Source: Paracoccus aurantiacus | GTDB taxonomy: Bacteria > Pseudomonadota > Alphaproteobacteria > Rhodobacterales > Rhodobacteraceae | NCBI RefSeq assembly: GCF_007993065.1 | Contig: NZ_VOPL01000002.1 | Location: 124,001-188,000, forward strand | Length of the DNA: 64,000 bases | Direction: 5' to 3' | Shown here: positions 8,423-20,528 of the stretch, piece after piece | Numbering within the stretch: position 1 is the stretch's first letter | How the letters are laid out: each line of letters starts with the position of its first letter | Translations under genes and position numbers: made by a program | The notes under the pieces: model-generated | The model's input: only the letters and a program-made list of their open reading frames with translations | Told to the model about the DNA's origin: nothing | Database searches by the model: none

Positions 8423-9967
8423 CTAGAGCAGCCACTCGATCGGCAGCAGATTCAGCACATAGACCAGCACGCGATTGCCGATGCCAAGCCCCGGTTCATG
8501 CTCGATCACGGTTGCCGTGCCGTCCGGCTGTGGGTCTTCCCACAGCATTTTGCCATCGCGCAGAACCGTTCGATAGCTGCGCCGGGTCAGATCGTCGTTC
8601 ATCAGCGCCGCGCCGCGTCTGGCCAGATCGGCGCTTTCGATCAGAAAGCCCATCTCGCAATTCAGCGCCGCAGAGCGCGGGTCGAAGTTGAACGATCCGA
8701 TGAACAGCCGCGCATCGTCCGCCGCGAAGGTCTTGGCATGAAGACTTGCGCCAGATGAACCGAAGGGCCCCATCGCCTCGTGCGGCTGCGCACCGCCATC
8801 GACGGTCTTCAGCTCGTACAGGTTCACGCCCGCCTCCAGCAGTTCGCGCCGGTATTTGACGTAGCCCGCATGAACCATCGGCACATCGGTCGCCAGCCAG
8901 GAGTTTGTCAGGATATTCACCTCGACCCCCTTCCGGGCGAGGTCGGAAAACTGCTGCGTGCCGAACTTTCCCGGCACGAAATAGGCCGAAATCAGGTCGA
9001 GCCGCTGCGTGACATCGCCAAGGATCTCTCCAAGCCGGACAATCATCAACTGGCTGCGGTCCACCTGGCCCACACCCTTATCGGGATCGTCGGCGACCAC
9101 CTTCACATCCGTCCAGATAAGCGGCGGCCCCTCGCCGCGCGACATGCGCGCAGCGACGGTCTGGGCGGTATCGGCCAGCGTCGCGCCGACCTCGGATTGG
9201 CGGGCCCGCGCGACCGCTGCGTCGAAAGCGGCCAGATCGCCGCCGCCCGGTATCACCTTCTGCAGTTCCAGCACGGGGGCAGAGTTCCAATATTCGTCGA
9301 AGATTTTCGCCGTATCGGTGACGACCGTGCCCACCCCCAGCACGTCAAGATCAAGATAGGCAGGCACGTCGCCGACCTCGAAATATTCGTTGCCGATGTT
9401 GCGGCCGCCAACGATCGCGGCTGCGCCATCCACGATAAAGGCCTTGTTGTGCATGCGCCGGTTCATGCGCAGCGGATACAGAACATATCCCAGCAACTTG
9501 GGGCTGCGGACGGTCGAAGGATTGAACAGCCGGATCGAGAAATTCTTCTGCGCGTTCAGCGCCGCCAGCATGCCATCCATGCCGGCGATGCCGTTATCGT
9601 CCAGAAGCAGCCGCACCCGGACCCCGCGCTGCGCCGCCTGCTTCAGGGCGTCCATCAGAAGCAGGCCGGTCTCGTCCTCGTGCCAGATATAATACATCAC
9701 GTCGATCGACCGCTCTGCCCCATTGGCAAGCGCGACGCGGCTGAGAAAGGCCGTTCGACCGTCAGGCAGCGGATTGACGCCGCTTTGGCCGGGATGTTCG
9801 GACTGCGCGGCAACGGCCTCGGGGCCGAGGCGCGTGTTCGGATCGAAGGGGATCGCCGCTTCGGCGGGACGTCCGCCGGTCGGCGGCACTGCGAAGAAAA
9901 GGCGACCCAGAAGCCACAGGACTGCCAGCACAAGAATCGTGAAAAGAACCATTTTCAACCACCGCAT
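8423..9967 (-). CDS. Phospholipase D-family protein (cardiolipin synthase-like)
   Basis: Membrane-anchored phosphatidyltransferase or phosphodiesterase of the PLD superfamily, 514 residues. One N-terminal membrane segment covers residues 7-25. Both HKD motifs are complete: H173-x-K175-x4-D180, and H410-x-K412-x4-D417 followed by IGSFNFDPRS. The start at 9967 (MRWLKMVLF) puts the membrane helix at the N-terminus; a longer open frame upstream would enter the gyrB promoter. It lies on the opposite strand between recF and gyrB. Cardiolipin synthesis is the most likely role, but phospholipid hydrolysis is not excluded. Confidence 0.88.
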   Translation of the reverse strand: MRWLKMVLFTILVLAVLWLLGRLFFAVPPTGGRPAEAAIPFDPNTRLGPEAVAAQSEHPGQSGVNPLPDGRTAFLSRVALANGAERSIDVMYYIWHEDETGLLLMDALKQAAQRGVRVRLLLDDNGIAGMDGMLAALNAQKNFSIRLFNPSTVRSPKLLGYVLYPLRMNRRMHNKAFIVDGAAAIVGGRNIGNEYFEVGDVPAYLDLDVLGVGTVVTDTAKIFDEYWNSAPVLELQKVIPGGGDLAAFDAAVARARQSEVGATLADTAQTVAARMSRGEGPPLIWTDVKVVADDPDKGVGQVDRSQLMIVRLGEILGDVTQRLDLISAYFVPGKFGTQQFSDLARKGVEVNILTNSWLATDVPMVHAGYVKYRRELLEAGVNLYELKTVDGGAQPHEAMGPFGSSGASLHAKTFAADDARLFIGSFNFDPRSAALNCEMGFLIESADLARRGAALMNDDLTRRSYRTVLRDGKMLWEDPQPDGTATVIEHEPGLGIGNRVLVYVLNLLPIEWLL

Positions 9968-10118
9968 ATTTACCCTCGTTCCGGCCGTGTGGCCGGCCTG
10001 TTCGCGCCGTCTTTTCAGGTCCGCGCAAGCACTGGCGTCAAATTGCCGTTTTGCCACGAAATACAGTGTGTTTCCCGTGACTTTGCCTGCGCGAATGACT
10101 ATATCATGCGCAGAATAA

Positions 10119-12572
<2,454 letters not shown>

Positions 12573-12612
12573 ACTCGTCCGGGCGCATCCTCAACCCTGA
12601 GGGTTTTGTGAT

Positions 12613-12639
12613 AATCCTGCCGCAGTCTGCGGCAGGATT
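12613..12639 (+). terminator. Terminator-like hairpin after gyrB
   Basis: A perfect 12-bp stem, AATCCTGCCGCA (12613-12624) with its complement at 12628-12639, has a 3-base loop. It lies 40 bases after the gyrB stop. The arm ends in ATT rather than a long T-run, so it is either a weak intrinsic terminator or an RNA-stabilising end structure. Confidence 0.7.
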
Positions 12640-12751
12640 GCCATCAATAGGGGCAGTTAACCTAAAGTCAGATTGCTGGTCGCCCTTTCAGGGAATATTC
12701 TGCGACGGTGTTATTCAACAAGAGTCGCGGCTCTTTGTCTGTGAGGTTGCC

Positions 12752-13486
12752 ATGAAAGCTTACGCCTATTCCCTGACGTCCGTTGCCATTCTGTTCGCCG
12801 CGACGACGGCCAATGCCGGTGGTTATATCGCCCCGGTCGTCGAAACCGTCGCGCCCGTCGAAGTGATCGAAGCACCGCTCACCTGGAAGGGTGCCTATGC
12901 GGGTGCGACCGTCGGCTATGCGTTCGGCGGCGACGACGAAGTCGGATATTCCCGTAACGACAATATTTTCTACAACTCTGATACGCTGGAACTGTCGGGT
13001 GTGAATGCGGGCATCCGCGCCGGCTACCGCACGCAGTTCACCGGCAGAAGCCGTGACTGGGTAATCGGCGCCGAACTCGGCTATGAGGGCGGCAGCATCG
13101 AAGACAGCTTCACCGACGGCGCATTCGAGGCTGAAAGCAGCATCAACAATGTCATCGCGCTGCGCGTGAAAACCGGTGTGCTGAACAATGCCAAGGATAC
13201 CCTGTTCTACGGTATCCTCGGCGTCGCGCAGGCCGATTTCGACTATCGCATCGAAGGCGTCGATGGTGCCACTGGCTTCGGCATCGAAACAATGGGTGAA
13301 ACCATGACCGGCTATATCGTCGGTCTGGGCGTCGAGCGTAAGCTGAACGAACGCCTCTCGGTGACCGGCGAGTGGGAATATGCGAATTTCGGCAAGGAAA
13401 CGCTGGAGGCCGACGGCTTCCCCTATTCCACCGAAATGACCCCTGACTTCCACAACATCAAGATCGGTCTGAACTACCAGTTCTGA
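12752..13486 (+). CDS. Outer-membrane beta-barrel protein (OmpA/porin-like family)
   Basis: Predicted eight-stranded outer-membrane barrel, 244 residues. A signal peptide with an ANA cleavage site ends near residue 22. After it come alternating aromatic/Gly strands (AYAGATVGYAFGG, GVNAGIRAGYR, WVIGAELGYEGG, YIVGLGVERKL) and a terminal strand ending in Phe (IKIGLNYQF), the usual assembly signal. A GAGG ribosome site precedes the ATG at 12752. The frame stays open upstream into gyrB, but only this start gives a signal peptide. Function beyond the envelope is unknown. Confidence 0.85.
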   Translation: MKAYAYSLTSVAILFAATTANAGGYIAPVVETVAPVEVIEAPLTWKGAYAGATVGYAFGGDDEVGYSRNDNIFYNSDTLELSGVNAGIRAGYRTQFTGRSRDWVIGAELGYEGGSIEDSFTDGAFEAESSINNVIALRVKTGVLNNAKDTLFYGILGVAQADFDYRIEGVDGATGFGIETMGETMTGYIVGLGVERKLNERLSVTGEWEYANFGKETLEADGFPYSTEMTPDFHNIKIGLNYQF

Positions 13487-13507
13487 TCGCGAATATTTCG
13501 CCTCTCC

Positions 13508-13533
13508 GGGCCGTGCGAGAAATCGCGCGGCCC
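13508..13533 (+). terminator. Terminator of the outer-membrane protein gene
   Basis: An 11-bp stem with one G-T pair (GGGCCGTGCGA at 13508-13518 with 13523-13533) closes on a GAAA tetraloop and is followed by TTCGTTT. It lies 21 bases after the stop and just before the end of the convergent regulator gene. Confidence 0.8.
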
Positions 13534-13538
13534 TTCGT

Positions 13539-14291
13539 TTATCTGGCCTCGTCGCCTGCGCCCGTGAATTCGGCCATCGCACGCCGTGCGATCGGGCAGG
13601 GTTCTGCCCGGCTTCGCATCCGCCCCACATAATCGCGCAGCAGCGACACGCGATGGGGCCGGAAGCTGATCCCGGTCAGCGACGCACTGACGATCCGGTT
13701 GCAGTGAAACATGCGAAAATCCTCGCGCAGCTTGCACCAGGCCAGCAGCAGCAGCGCCTTTTCCGAATATGACATTCCCAGCGGGCGGATGTCGCGTTCG
13801 GAAACGCGATCCTCCATGTCGCGATAGACAAGGTGGATTTCATCTTCTTCCCAGCACGCATCGCGGATCATTTCCATATCGACGGTCGGGCGCATCCGTT
13901 CGGTGGGGGGGCTGAAGCTGCGCAGCGCGACATGCGTCGCCTGCATCGCCTGACGCTCTGGCAGGGTGGCCACGATCCGCGCCAGCGCATTACGCGCCGC
14001 GGCAATCAGATCCGGGTCGCCGACGCGCGGCAGGGCATCGACCGACAGGCGCAAGGCCTCAATCTCCAGCCGGGAAAAGCTTTGCGGCGGCAGGGCAGGG
14101 TCTTCGGTCAGCCGATAACCCAGCCCGGCCTCGCCGTCGATCAGCGCCCCGCCAGCGCGCAGCGTGGCAATATCGCGGTAAAGCTGACGGCGGCTTACGC
14201 CCGTTTCCTCGGCCAGCCGGTCTGCCGTCACCGGCGCGGGCAGTCGGCGCAGCGTGTCCATCAATCTCATCAGGCGGTCGGTGCGTGCCAT
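13539..14291 (-). CDS. YafY-type transcriptional regulator (HTH + WYL)
   Basis: DNA-binding regulator of 250 residues. An N-terminal DeoR-type winged helix (MARTDRLMRLMDTLRR onward, with SRRQLYRDIATL as recognition segment, about 30-45) is followed by a C-terminal WYL-type ligand-sensing domain. The start at 14291 gives the canonical N-terminus. It is divergent from the glutathione S-transferase gene, whose start lies 62 bases away, so control of that gene is a reasonable inference. The effector cannot be told. Confidence 0.85.
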   Translation of the reverse strand: MARTDRLMRLMDTLRRLPAPVTADRLAEETGVSRRQLYRDIATLRAGGALIDGEAGLGYRLTEDPALPPQSFSRLEIEALRLSVDALPRVGDPDLIAAARNALARIVATLPERQAMQATHVALRSFSPPTERMRPTVDMEMIRDACWEEDEIHLVYRDMEDRVSERDIRPLGMSYSEKALLLLAWCKLREDFRMFHCNRIVSASLTGISFRPHRVSLLRDYVGRMRSRAEPCPIARRAMAEFTGAGDEAR

Positions 14292-14353
14292 GCTGTCACA
14301 TTCTGTCAGGGGCCTGCGTCCATAAGTGGCGCATTGAACCACAGGAGTCCATG

Positions 14354-14941
14354 ATGCTGACCTTTTATCACGCGCCCAATTCCCGCTCGACCTCGGTCAA
14401 GCAACTGCTGATCGAGCTTGGTGCCGAAGATCAGGTAAAGACCGAAATCGTCACAATCCCCCGACAGGACGGATCGGGTGGACGCGATCCGAAAAACCCC
14501 CATCCCGACGGCAAGGTGCCCTTCCTGACCGATGGCGATGACTATGTCCGAGAGCGGGCGGCGATCATCCTGTATCTGAGTGATCGTTTCCCCGAGGCAG
14601 GTCTGGGACGCCCGGTCGGCGATCCGCAGCGCGGCCGCTATCTGTCATGGCTGACCTGGTATCAGGGCGTGCTGGAACCCGTCGCGATCCTGAGCTGGGC
14701 AGAAGTCAACCATCCGGCGATTTATGCGTCGCTGCGCGACTATGATACCGCGCTGAAGACGCTGGACGACCAACTGACGAAGACGCCCTATCTGCTGGGC
14801 GACGACTACAGCGCCGCCGATCTTCTGTGCTCCGGCCCCTTCGCTTGGTTCAGCGACCAGCTTCGTGTGACCCCAGCGGTCAGCGACTGGGTTGCCCGCT
14901 GTCAGGATCGGGATTCGGTTCGTCAGATGGCAGAGCGCTGA
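14354..14941 (+). CDS. Glutathione S-transferase family protein
   Basis: Cytosolic GST-fold protein of 195 residues. The N-terminal thioredoxin-like domain starts MLTFYHAPNSRSTSV and has the cis-proline segment GKVPFL. The C-terminal helical domain has LGDDYSAADLL, the N-capping box typical of GSTs. Two ATGs lie side by side at 14351 and 14354; AGGAG at 14343-14347 gives better spacing to the second. Its last 62 bases overlap the convergent EamA transporter gene. The substrate is unknown; detoxification is the family role. Confidence 0.88.
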   Translation: MLTFYHAPNSRSTSVKQLLIELGAEDQVKTEIVTIPRQDGSGGRDPKNPHPDGKVPFLTDGDDYVRERAAIILYLSDRFPEAGLGRPVGDPQRGRYLSWLTWYQGVLEPVAILSWAEVNHPAIYASLRDYDTALKTLDDQLTKTPYLLGDDYSAADLLCSGPFAWFSDQLRVTPAVSDWVARCQDRDSVRQMAER

Positions 14942-15818
14942 CCGGCGCTGCCGAAGGCAGGCGGGCGAGTTGCACAAGCAGGATGCCCGCCGCGACGATG
15001 CTGGCGCCGATCACATCGCTCCAGCCGAAACGTTCCCCAAGCAGAAGCGCCGCGATGGTGACGCCGAAGATCGGCGACAGGAAATGGAAGGTCGCGGCAC
15101 GAACGGCACCAATCCGGTTGACCAGCAGGAACCAGATGAAAGTCGCCGCCAGACCCGGTGCGGCGACCGTATAGACGAAGGCGATGACCAGACGCCAGCT
15201 CCAGTCAATCGGCTGGCGGATTTCCAGGATCGCGGCGAAGGGCAGCAGCGTGATCGCGCCGACCGCCATCTGGAAGGCAACGATCATCATCATATTGCGG
15301 CTCCGGCCCGTGCCACGCACCACCAGCGTCGCCACGGTCAGCGCGATGACGGCGATAATGCACAGCAGGGTGCCGACAGGATCAAGCCCGTGCTGCAGCC
15401 GCACGCCCATGATAAGCGCTACCCCTGCAACGCCCATTGCCAGCCCGGCAATCGCGGCCGGTCTTAGCCGTTCGCCCAGCCAGACCCAACCGAAAAACGC
15501 CACCAGCAGCGGCATCATTGATGCGATGATTGCCGCGGCAGAGGCCTCGATCGTGCGCATCGCGATCCAGTTAAGGCCCAGATACAGCGCGTTCTGCATG
15601 ATGCCGAACACGATCAGCACCCGCCATTCCGCTTTGCTGAGGCGCCAGCTTTGCCCCATCGCACGCGCGATGGCGATGCCTGCAATGGCCGAAAGCGAAA
15701 AGCGGATGACAAGCGCGGTCAGCGGCGGGGCGGCGGTCACGATGATGCGCGTCGTGGTGAAGGCCGACGACCACATGATCGCGAATGCCAGCCCCATCAG
15801 AATGGCCTTGAAATCCAT
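14880..15818 (-). CDS. EamA/DMT-family transporter
   Basis: Inner-membrane exporter of the drug/metabolite superfamily, 312 residues with ten predicted hydrophobic segments in two EamA repeats. The start MDFKAILMGLAFAIMWSSAF is typical. A polar tail rich in Asp/Pro/Ser ends the protein and is the part overlapping the 3' end of the GST gene on the other strand. The start at 15818 was chosen because upstream residues are low-complexity and precede the first membrane helix. Substrate unknown; amino acids or metabolites are usual. Confidence 0.88.
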   Translation of the reverse strand: MDFKAILMGLAFAIMWSSAFTTTRIIVTAAPPLTALVIRFSLSAIAGIAIARAMGQSWRLSKAEWRVLIVFGIMQNALYLGLNWIAMRTIEASAAAIIASMMPLLVAFFGWVWLGERLRPAAIAGLAMGVAGVALIMGVRLQHGLDPVGTLLCIIAVIALTVATLVVRGTGRSRNMMMIVAFQMAVGAITLLPFAAILEIRQPIDWSWRLVIAFVYTVAAPGLAATFIWFLLVNRIGAVRAATFHFLSPIFGVTIAALLLGERFGWSDVIGASIVAAGILLVQLARLPSAAPVSALPSDEPNPDPDSGQPSR

Positions 15819-15890
15819 CGTTCCACCTGTCCCGCCCTTGCCGCCAGACCTTAGGCGCCCGCCGCGCACTGCGCCAGTGGACGCGCCAAG

Positions 15891-15915
15891 AAAAAGGCCG
15901 CCCCGAAAGGCGGCC
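15891..15915 (-). terminator. Intrinsic terminator of the HU gene
   Basis: Read on the minus strand, GGCCGCC (15909-15915) and its complement (15896-15902) form a 7-bp stem with a 6-base loop, followed by TTTTT (15895-15891). It is a classic terminator 25 bases after the HU stop. Confidence 0.9.
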
Positions 15916-15939
15916 CCTGCGTCGTCATGTTGCTGCCAA

Positions 15940-16236
15940 TCAGGCGTTGACGCTGTCTTTCAGCGCTTTGGCAACGGTCACTTTCACCTGCTTGTCGGCC
16001 GGCTTGGACATCATTTCCTGGGTCTGCGGGTTGCGGACCATACGCTCGGGGCGTGCGCGGCAGGCAACTTTGCCGATGCCCGGCAGCGTCACGGCACCGC
16101 CATTTGACACTTCGCGGGTCACGACCGCGGCGATGGCGTCCAGTGCAGCGGTGGCGGTTTTCTTGTCGCTGCCCATTTCCTCGGCCAGAACGGCAACGAG
16201 TTGGGTCTTGGTCATCGGCTTTACGGCTTGAGCCAT
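15940..16236 (-). CDS. HU-family DNA-binding protein
   Basis: Small histone-like nucleoid protein, 98 residues. The N-terminal helices (MTKTQLVAVLAEEMG) are followed by the GIGKV turn and the beta-arm region PERMVRNPQTQEMMSKP, which in HU inserts in the DNA minor groove. The body is slightly longer than standard 90-residue HU because of an N-terminal AQAVKP extension. GAGGAG lies upstream of the ATG at 16236 with good spacing. It is monocistronic with its own terminator. Confidence 0.93.
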   Translation of the reverse strand: MAQAVKPMTKTQLVAVLAEEMGSDKKTATAALDAIAAVVTREVSNGGAVTLPGIGKVACRARPERMVRNPQTQEMMSKPADKQVKVTVAKALKDSVNA

Positions 16237-16423
16237 TTAGTCTGTCTCCTCGTTATCCCCCTGTTGGGGAAATCTGTTACCGCAACCTGCGGCGTGAACC
16301 TGCTACACAAGGTTTTGCAGCACTTTTCAACCGTTTTTCGCCAGATTTGCCTGAACTGACGCGCGAAAGGGCAATTTCCGCCGATCTCGCCGGAATGTGA
16401 CGCTACGTAAATCTTAACTGCGG

Positions 16424-17902
16424 TCAAAGAAACGCTGTTTCGCTGAACGAGCGGAGCTTGCGCGAATGGATACGTTCAAGGGGCATGTCGCGCAACTTTT
16501 CCATCGCCCGCACGCCGATCAGCAAATGGCTTGCGACCTGGGTGCGGTAGAAATCGGTCGCCATGCCGGGTAGCTTCAACTCGCCATGAAGCGGCTTGTC
16601 CGATACGCATAGCAGCGTGCCGTAAGGCACCCGGAAGCGAAAACCGTTGGCCGCGATGGTGGCGCTTTCCATATCGAGAGCGATTGCGCGCGACAGCGAC
16701 AGGCGGTGGATCGGGCCGGATTGGTCGCGCAGTTCCCAGTTGCGGTTGTCGATGGTGGCGACGGTGCCTGTGCGCATGATGCGCTTCAGCTCATAGCCTT
16801 CCAGCTTGGTGACCTCGGCCACGGCTTCCTGCAATGCGACCTGAACTTCGGCCAGTGCCGGGATCGGCACCCAGACCGGCAGGTCGTCGTCCAGAACGTG
16901 ATCCTCGCGCAGATAGGCATGGGCCAGAACGAAGTCGCCAAGGCTCTGGCTGTTGCGCAGCCCGGCGCAATGGCCGACCATCAGCCAGGCATGGGGGCGC
17001 AGCACCGCAATATGGTCTGTCGCGGTTTTGGCGTTTGACGGGCCGACGCCGATATTGACCAGCGTGATGCCCTGGTTCCCCGCGCGCTTCAGATGATAGG
17101 CGGGCATTTGCGGCATCTTGGCCAGTTGCACGATCTCGCCATCCGGGCGGTCGATGATCTGATTGCCGGGTGCCACGAACTCCGTATAGCCGGATTCTGC
17201 GTCGCCCAGCACGGTGCGGGCGAAGGCCTCGAACTCGTCCACGTAGAACTGATAGTTGGTGAACAGCACGAAATTCTGGAAATGTTTCGGATCGGTCGCC
17301 GTGTAATGCGCCAGCCGGGCCAGCGAGTAATCGACGCGCTGCGCGGTAAACGGTGCCAGATGCTGCGCACCGTCCGCGGCGGCCGGCGCGACGCCATTGA
17401 CGATGTCGTCATTGACCGTGTTGAGGTCCGGGACGTCGAACACATCGCGCAGGCTGAAATCCAGCACACCTTCCTGCGGGACATTCAGGTCGGTGCGATT
17501 GGCGACCGCGAAATGCACCGGCATCGGCGTGTCGCTGTCACCGATCGAAATGGGGACACCCTGATTCCGGATCAGAAGGTCAAGCTGCTCGCGCAGATAG
17601 GCGTCGAACAGTTCCGGCTGGGTGATCGTCGCGGCATAGGTGCCGGGCAGCGAGACATGGCCGAAGGACAGGCGGGAATCGGCCTTGGTGTGACTGGTCG
17701 TCGTCAGCCGGACCTCGGGGTAGAAAGCGCGGTATCGGGCCTTCGGCTTTTCGCCGCCAAGCGCCTCGACGAAATGTTCGGTCAGAAATCCGGTCGAGCG
17801 GTCATAAAGCTTTTTCAGCCGGTCGACTGCAGCATCGGCATCGGTGAAATATTCGGGTTCTGCCGGGGCTGGCGTTTCAAGCTGCAACGCGTTGTCGTTC
17901 AT
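16424..17902 (-). CDS. amn: AMP nucleosidase
   Basis: Hydrolyses AMP to adenine and ribose 5-phosphate in purine salvage. It has 492 residues, matching the family. The N-terminal regulatory domain covers roughly 1-180. The C-terminal nucleoside-phosphorylase fold carries NIGVGPSNAKT, the MVGHCAGLR stretch and ALDMESATIAANGFRFRVPYG, where the Glu of MES is a substrate contact. Divergent from the monooxygenase gene across 93 bases. No operon partner. Confidence 0.95.
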   Translation of the reverse strand: MNDNALQLETPAPAEPEYFTDADAAVDRLKKLYDRSTGFLTEHFVEALGGEKPKARYRAFYPEVRLTTTSHTKADSRLSFGHVSLPGTYAATITQPELFDAYLREQLDLLIRNQGVPISIGDSDTPMPVHFAVANRTDLNVPQEGVLDFSLRDVFDVPDLNTVNDDIVNGVAPAAADGAQHLAPFTAQRVDYSLARLAHYTATDPKHFQNFVLFTNYQFYVDEFEAFARTVLGDAESGYTEFVAPGNQIIDRPDGEIVQLAKMPQMPAYHLKRAGNQGITLVNIGVGPSNAKTATDHIAVLRPHAWLMVGHCAGLRNSQSLGDFVLAHAYLREDHVLDDDLPVWVPIPALAEVQVALQEAVAEVTKLEGYELKRIMRTGTVATIDNRNWELRDQSGPIHRLSLSRAIALDMESATIAANGFRFRVPYGTLLCVSDKPLHGELKLPGMATDFYRTQVASHLLIGVRAMEKLRDMPLERIHSRKLRSFSETAFL

Positions 17903-17995
17903 GAAGATCCTCGTGTTTCACAAACAGTGCCAGCAGCGCGCGACACTGGCAAGACACACGGGGAATGCCTAGATCGCAACTGAAAGGGGAATTCC

Positions 17996-19000
17996 ATGCG
18001 CTATTCAATTCTCGATCTCGCCCCGGTCCCGGACGGTACCAGCACCGCAGAGGCGATAGAAAGCAGCGTGCAGCTTGCGCGGATGGCCGACGGGCTTGGC
18101 TATCACCGCTATTGGCTGGCCGAACATCACAACATGGTCGGTATCGCATCGGCCGCGACATCGGTGATGATCGGTCATATCGCCGCGCAGACCAGCCGCA
18201 TCAGGGTCGGTGCGGGCGGCATCATGCTGCCGAACCACTCGCCGCTGTCGATCGCGGAACAGTTCGGCACGCTGGCGACCATTCATGGCGACCGCATCGA
18301 CCTGGGGCTGGGCCGCGCGCCCGGTGGCGATGGTGCGGTGTTCCGCGCGCTGCGTAAATCGCCTGACATGGCCGAAAACTTTCCTCATGACGTGCTGGAA
18401 CTGATCTCGTACCTCGACGATCCTAAACCCGGCGCGCAGGTCATCGCGCATCCGGGGCAGGGGACGCATGTGCCGGTCTGGATGCTGGGATCATCGCTGT
18501 TCGGCGCACAACTCGCTGCCATGCTGGGGCTGCCTTATGCGTTCGCCTCGCATTTCGCGCCCGGCGCACTGGATGAGGCGGTGCAGCTTTATCGCGACAG
18601 GTTCGAACCCGCCGGTCGCCCCGAGGCTGAAGACGGCCCGCATTTCATGCTGGCAGTGAATGTCATTGCTGCGGATACCGATGAAGAGGCGCGCTTTCTT
18701 CAGTCAAGCCAGCAGCTTGCCTTCGCACGACTGCGCAGCGGTCAGCCCGGCAAGCTTCCTGCCCCCACCAGCGATCTGTCAGAAATCACACCGCCGTTGC
18801 AACGCATGGTCAGTCAGGCGCTTCGGGTCAGCGCGGTCGGAGACGCCGCTTCGGTGCGCGACCAGCTTTCGTCGCTTATTGCGCAATACAAGCCCGACGA
18901 GCTGATCCTGACCGGCCAGATCCACAACCCCGAAGCGCGGCGGACATCCTTCCGCATCGCGGCAGAGGTTCTGGACGACATGCAGCGGGTTCCCGCATAA
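17996..19000 (+). CDS. Luciferase-like flavin monooxygenase (LLM class)
   Basis: Flavin-dependent TIM-barrel oxidoreductase of 334 residues, closest in style to E. coli YhbW. Recognisable segments are [13 protein letters not shown] near residue 36, [15 protein letters not shown] near residue 70 and [10 protein letters not shown] near residue 102. AAAGGGGA is a strong ribosome site. Downstream, 80 bases away on the same strand, is the SDR epimerase gene. The substrate cannot be inferred. Confidence 0.88.
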   Translation: MRYSILDLAPVPDGTSTAEAIESSVQLARMADGLGYHRYWLAEHHNMVGIASAATSVMIGHIAAQTSRIRVGAGGIMLPNHSPLSIAEQFGTLATIHGDRIDLGLGRAPGGDGAVFRALRKSPDMAENFPHDVLELISYLDDPKPGAQVIAHPGQGTHVPVWMLGSSLFGAQLAAMLGLPYAFASHFAPGALDEAVQLYRDRFEPAGRPEAEDGPHFMLAVNVIAADTDEEARFLQSSQQLAFARLRSGQPGKLPAPTSDLSEITPPLQRMVSQALRVSAVGDAASVRDQLSSLIAQYKPDELILTGQIHNPEARRTSFRIAAEVLDDMQRVPA

Positions 19001-19080
19001 CCGGCAAAGAGCGGCGCGAGGCGGCCTGACCGGCACGCGGGACTGGCCAGACTCCGCCAGGAAATCAAAGGGTGCGCCCA

Positions 19081-19953
19081 ATGGAAATGCTGATCTTTGG
19101 GCATGGCTACACCGCCTCGTTCCTGACGCGCCGATTGACTGGGGCGGGCTGGACGGTCGCGGGGACGACCCGCGGCGATTCCGCGCGAGTGGAAGCCGCC
19201 GGGGCAGAACCTGTCATCTGGCCAGGTAATCGGAAGGTTCTTCGCGACCGGATCGCCAGCGCCGATGCGATCCTTGTATGCGCCGCCCCGGATGCGGCGG
19301 GTGATCCGGTCCTTGCCGAATTCGCGCAGGATCTTCTGAATGCTGAACCGCGCTGGGTCGGGTACCTGTCCTCGACAAGCGTGTATGGCGATCATGGCGG
19401 GGCTTGGGTGGACGAGGACACGCCGCTCGCACCCAGCTCGGCGCGGGCCCGCGCGCGCGTCGCGGCCGAGCAGGCCTGGGCCGACACCGCGCGCCGGGCG
19501 GGGTGGCCGCTGAATATTTTACGGCTTGCCGGGATTTATGGTCCGGGACGAGGCCCTTTTTCGAAGCTTCGCGCCGGCACGGCCCGACGCATCGTCAAGC
19601 CTGGTCAGGTATTTTCGCGCATCCATGTGGAAGATATCGCAGGTGTCGTCATGGCCGCGCTGTCCCGCGCCTTGGAAGGGCGCGCGCAAGGGGTCGAGAT
19701 TTTCAATCTTTGCGACGACGATCCTGCTCCACCTGAGCAGACCATCGAGTGTGCCGCCCGAATGCTTGGCGTCCCTGTTCCTGACACCGAGGATTTTGCC
19801 ACGGCAAAGATGACCGCGATGGCGCGAAGCTTCTATGCCGATTCGAAGCGGGTGCGGAATGACCGTGCGAGGGACGTTCTGCGTTACCGCTTGCGCTACC
19901 CCAACCTTCAAAGCGGCCTGCGCGCGATACTTCAGGCGGAAGACGATGCATGA
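19081..19953 (+). CDS. NAD(P)-dependent epimerase/SDR (YeeZ-like)
   Basis: Extended short-chain dehydrogenase of 290 residues. The N-terminal Rossmann segment is MLIFGHGYTASFLTRRL, with a GxGYTA variant of the usual GxxGxxG. The active-site region is SSTSVYGDHGGAWVDED, followed by RLAGIYGPGRG. The ATG at 19081 follows AAAGGG by eight bases, while a GTG at 19072 lacks a site. The function is unclear: nucleotide-sugar epimerase-like, but small and possibly a general oxidoreductase. Confidence 0.8.
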   Translation: MEMLIFGHGYTASFLTRRLTGAGWTVAGTTRGDSARVEAAGAEPVIWPGNRKVLRDRIASADAILVCAAPDAAGDPVLAEFAQDLLNAEPRWVGYLSSTSVYGDHGGAWVDEDTPLAPSSARARARVAAEQAWADTARRAGWPLNILRLAGIYGPGRGPFSKLRAGTARRIVKPGQVFSRIHVEDIAGVVMAALSRALEGRAQGVEIFNLCDDDPAPPEQTIECAARMLGVPVPDTEDFATAKMTAMARSFYADSKRVRNDRARDVLRYRLRYPNLQSGLRAILQAEDDA

Positions 19954-20528
19954 GCGTCGGTCATTCGGTCGACTCGCTTCATCAATCCGGCAATCATGAC
20001 GCAATTCCTGCGGCAGACCGGATGAAACTTTGCAGCCCGCGCTCCCTTTCGGGAACAGGCGAGGCCTATGGACCAACACGTTCCTGACGATCCGACATTT
20101 GGCATGACGTTCAACAAGAACAAGCTCGACACCTTTCCCACGATGCGGATGTGGGTTCGGCCATATCCGGTACCCGCAAGTCGTCAGGACATGGCTCAAC
20201 CAGGTTAAACACGTTCGGACGCGCTCGCATGCAGATAGTGTCGAGCGTGCACTGGATTGCTCTCTGGTCGCCGCCTTATTCGCACCCGCATGCAGTACGC
20301 GTGGTCCGGTCGCACGCAGGTGTGCCGCTACGGAGAGAAAATTTGCAAAGGCTCGCGAGAAATTGCAGGCAACGTCGCGCAGCAGAAGCGACACGGCGGA
20401 TGCAGCGCGCGCTTTTGCCCTAAGACGCGCCAACGTATCTGCGGCTGTTTGCGCTGGCTGGTCCGTAACCGCCAGCGAGCCAGTGCCGCTGGCGCATCGC
20501 CGAGACGATCTGTTCGCAAGTGGCTTCA
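19954..20528. other. Gene-poor stretch beside flgD
   Basis: About 575 bases hold no convincing gene. On the plus strand one frame stays open from about 20108 to 20605 but has no ATG, GTG or TTG until 20363. On the minus strand an open frame continues into the antisense of the SDR gene. Neither has a ribosome site or a recognisable motif. The stretch may be a decayed gene or an old junction at the edge of the flagellar cluster. Confidence 0.5.
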
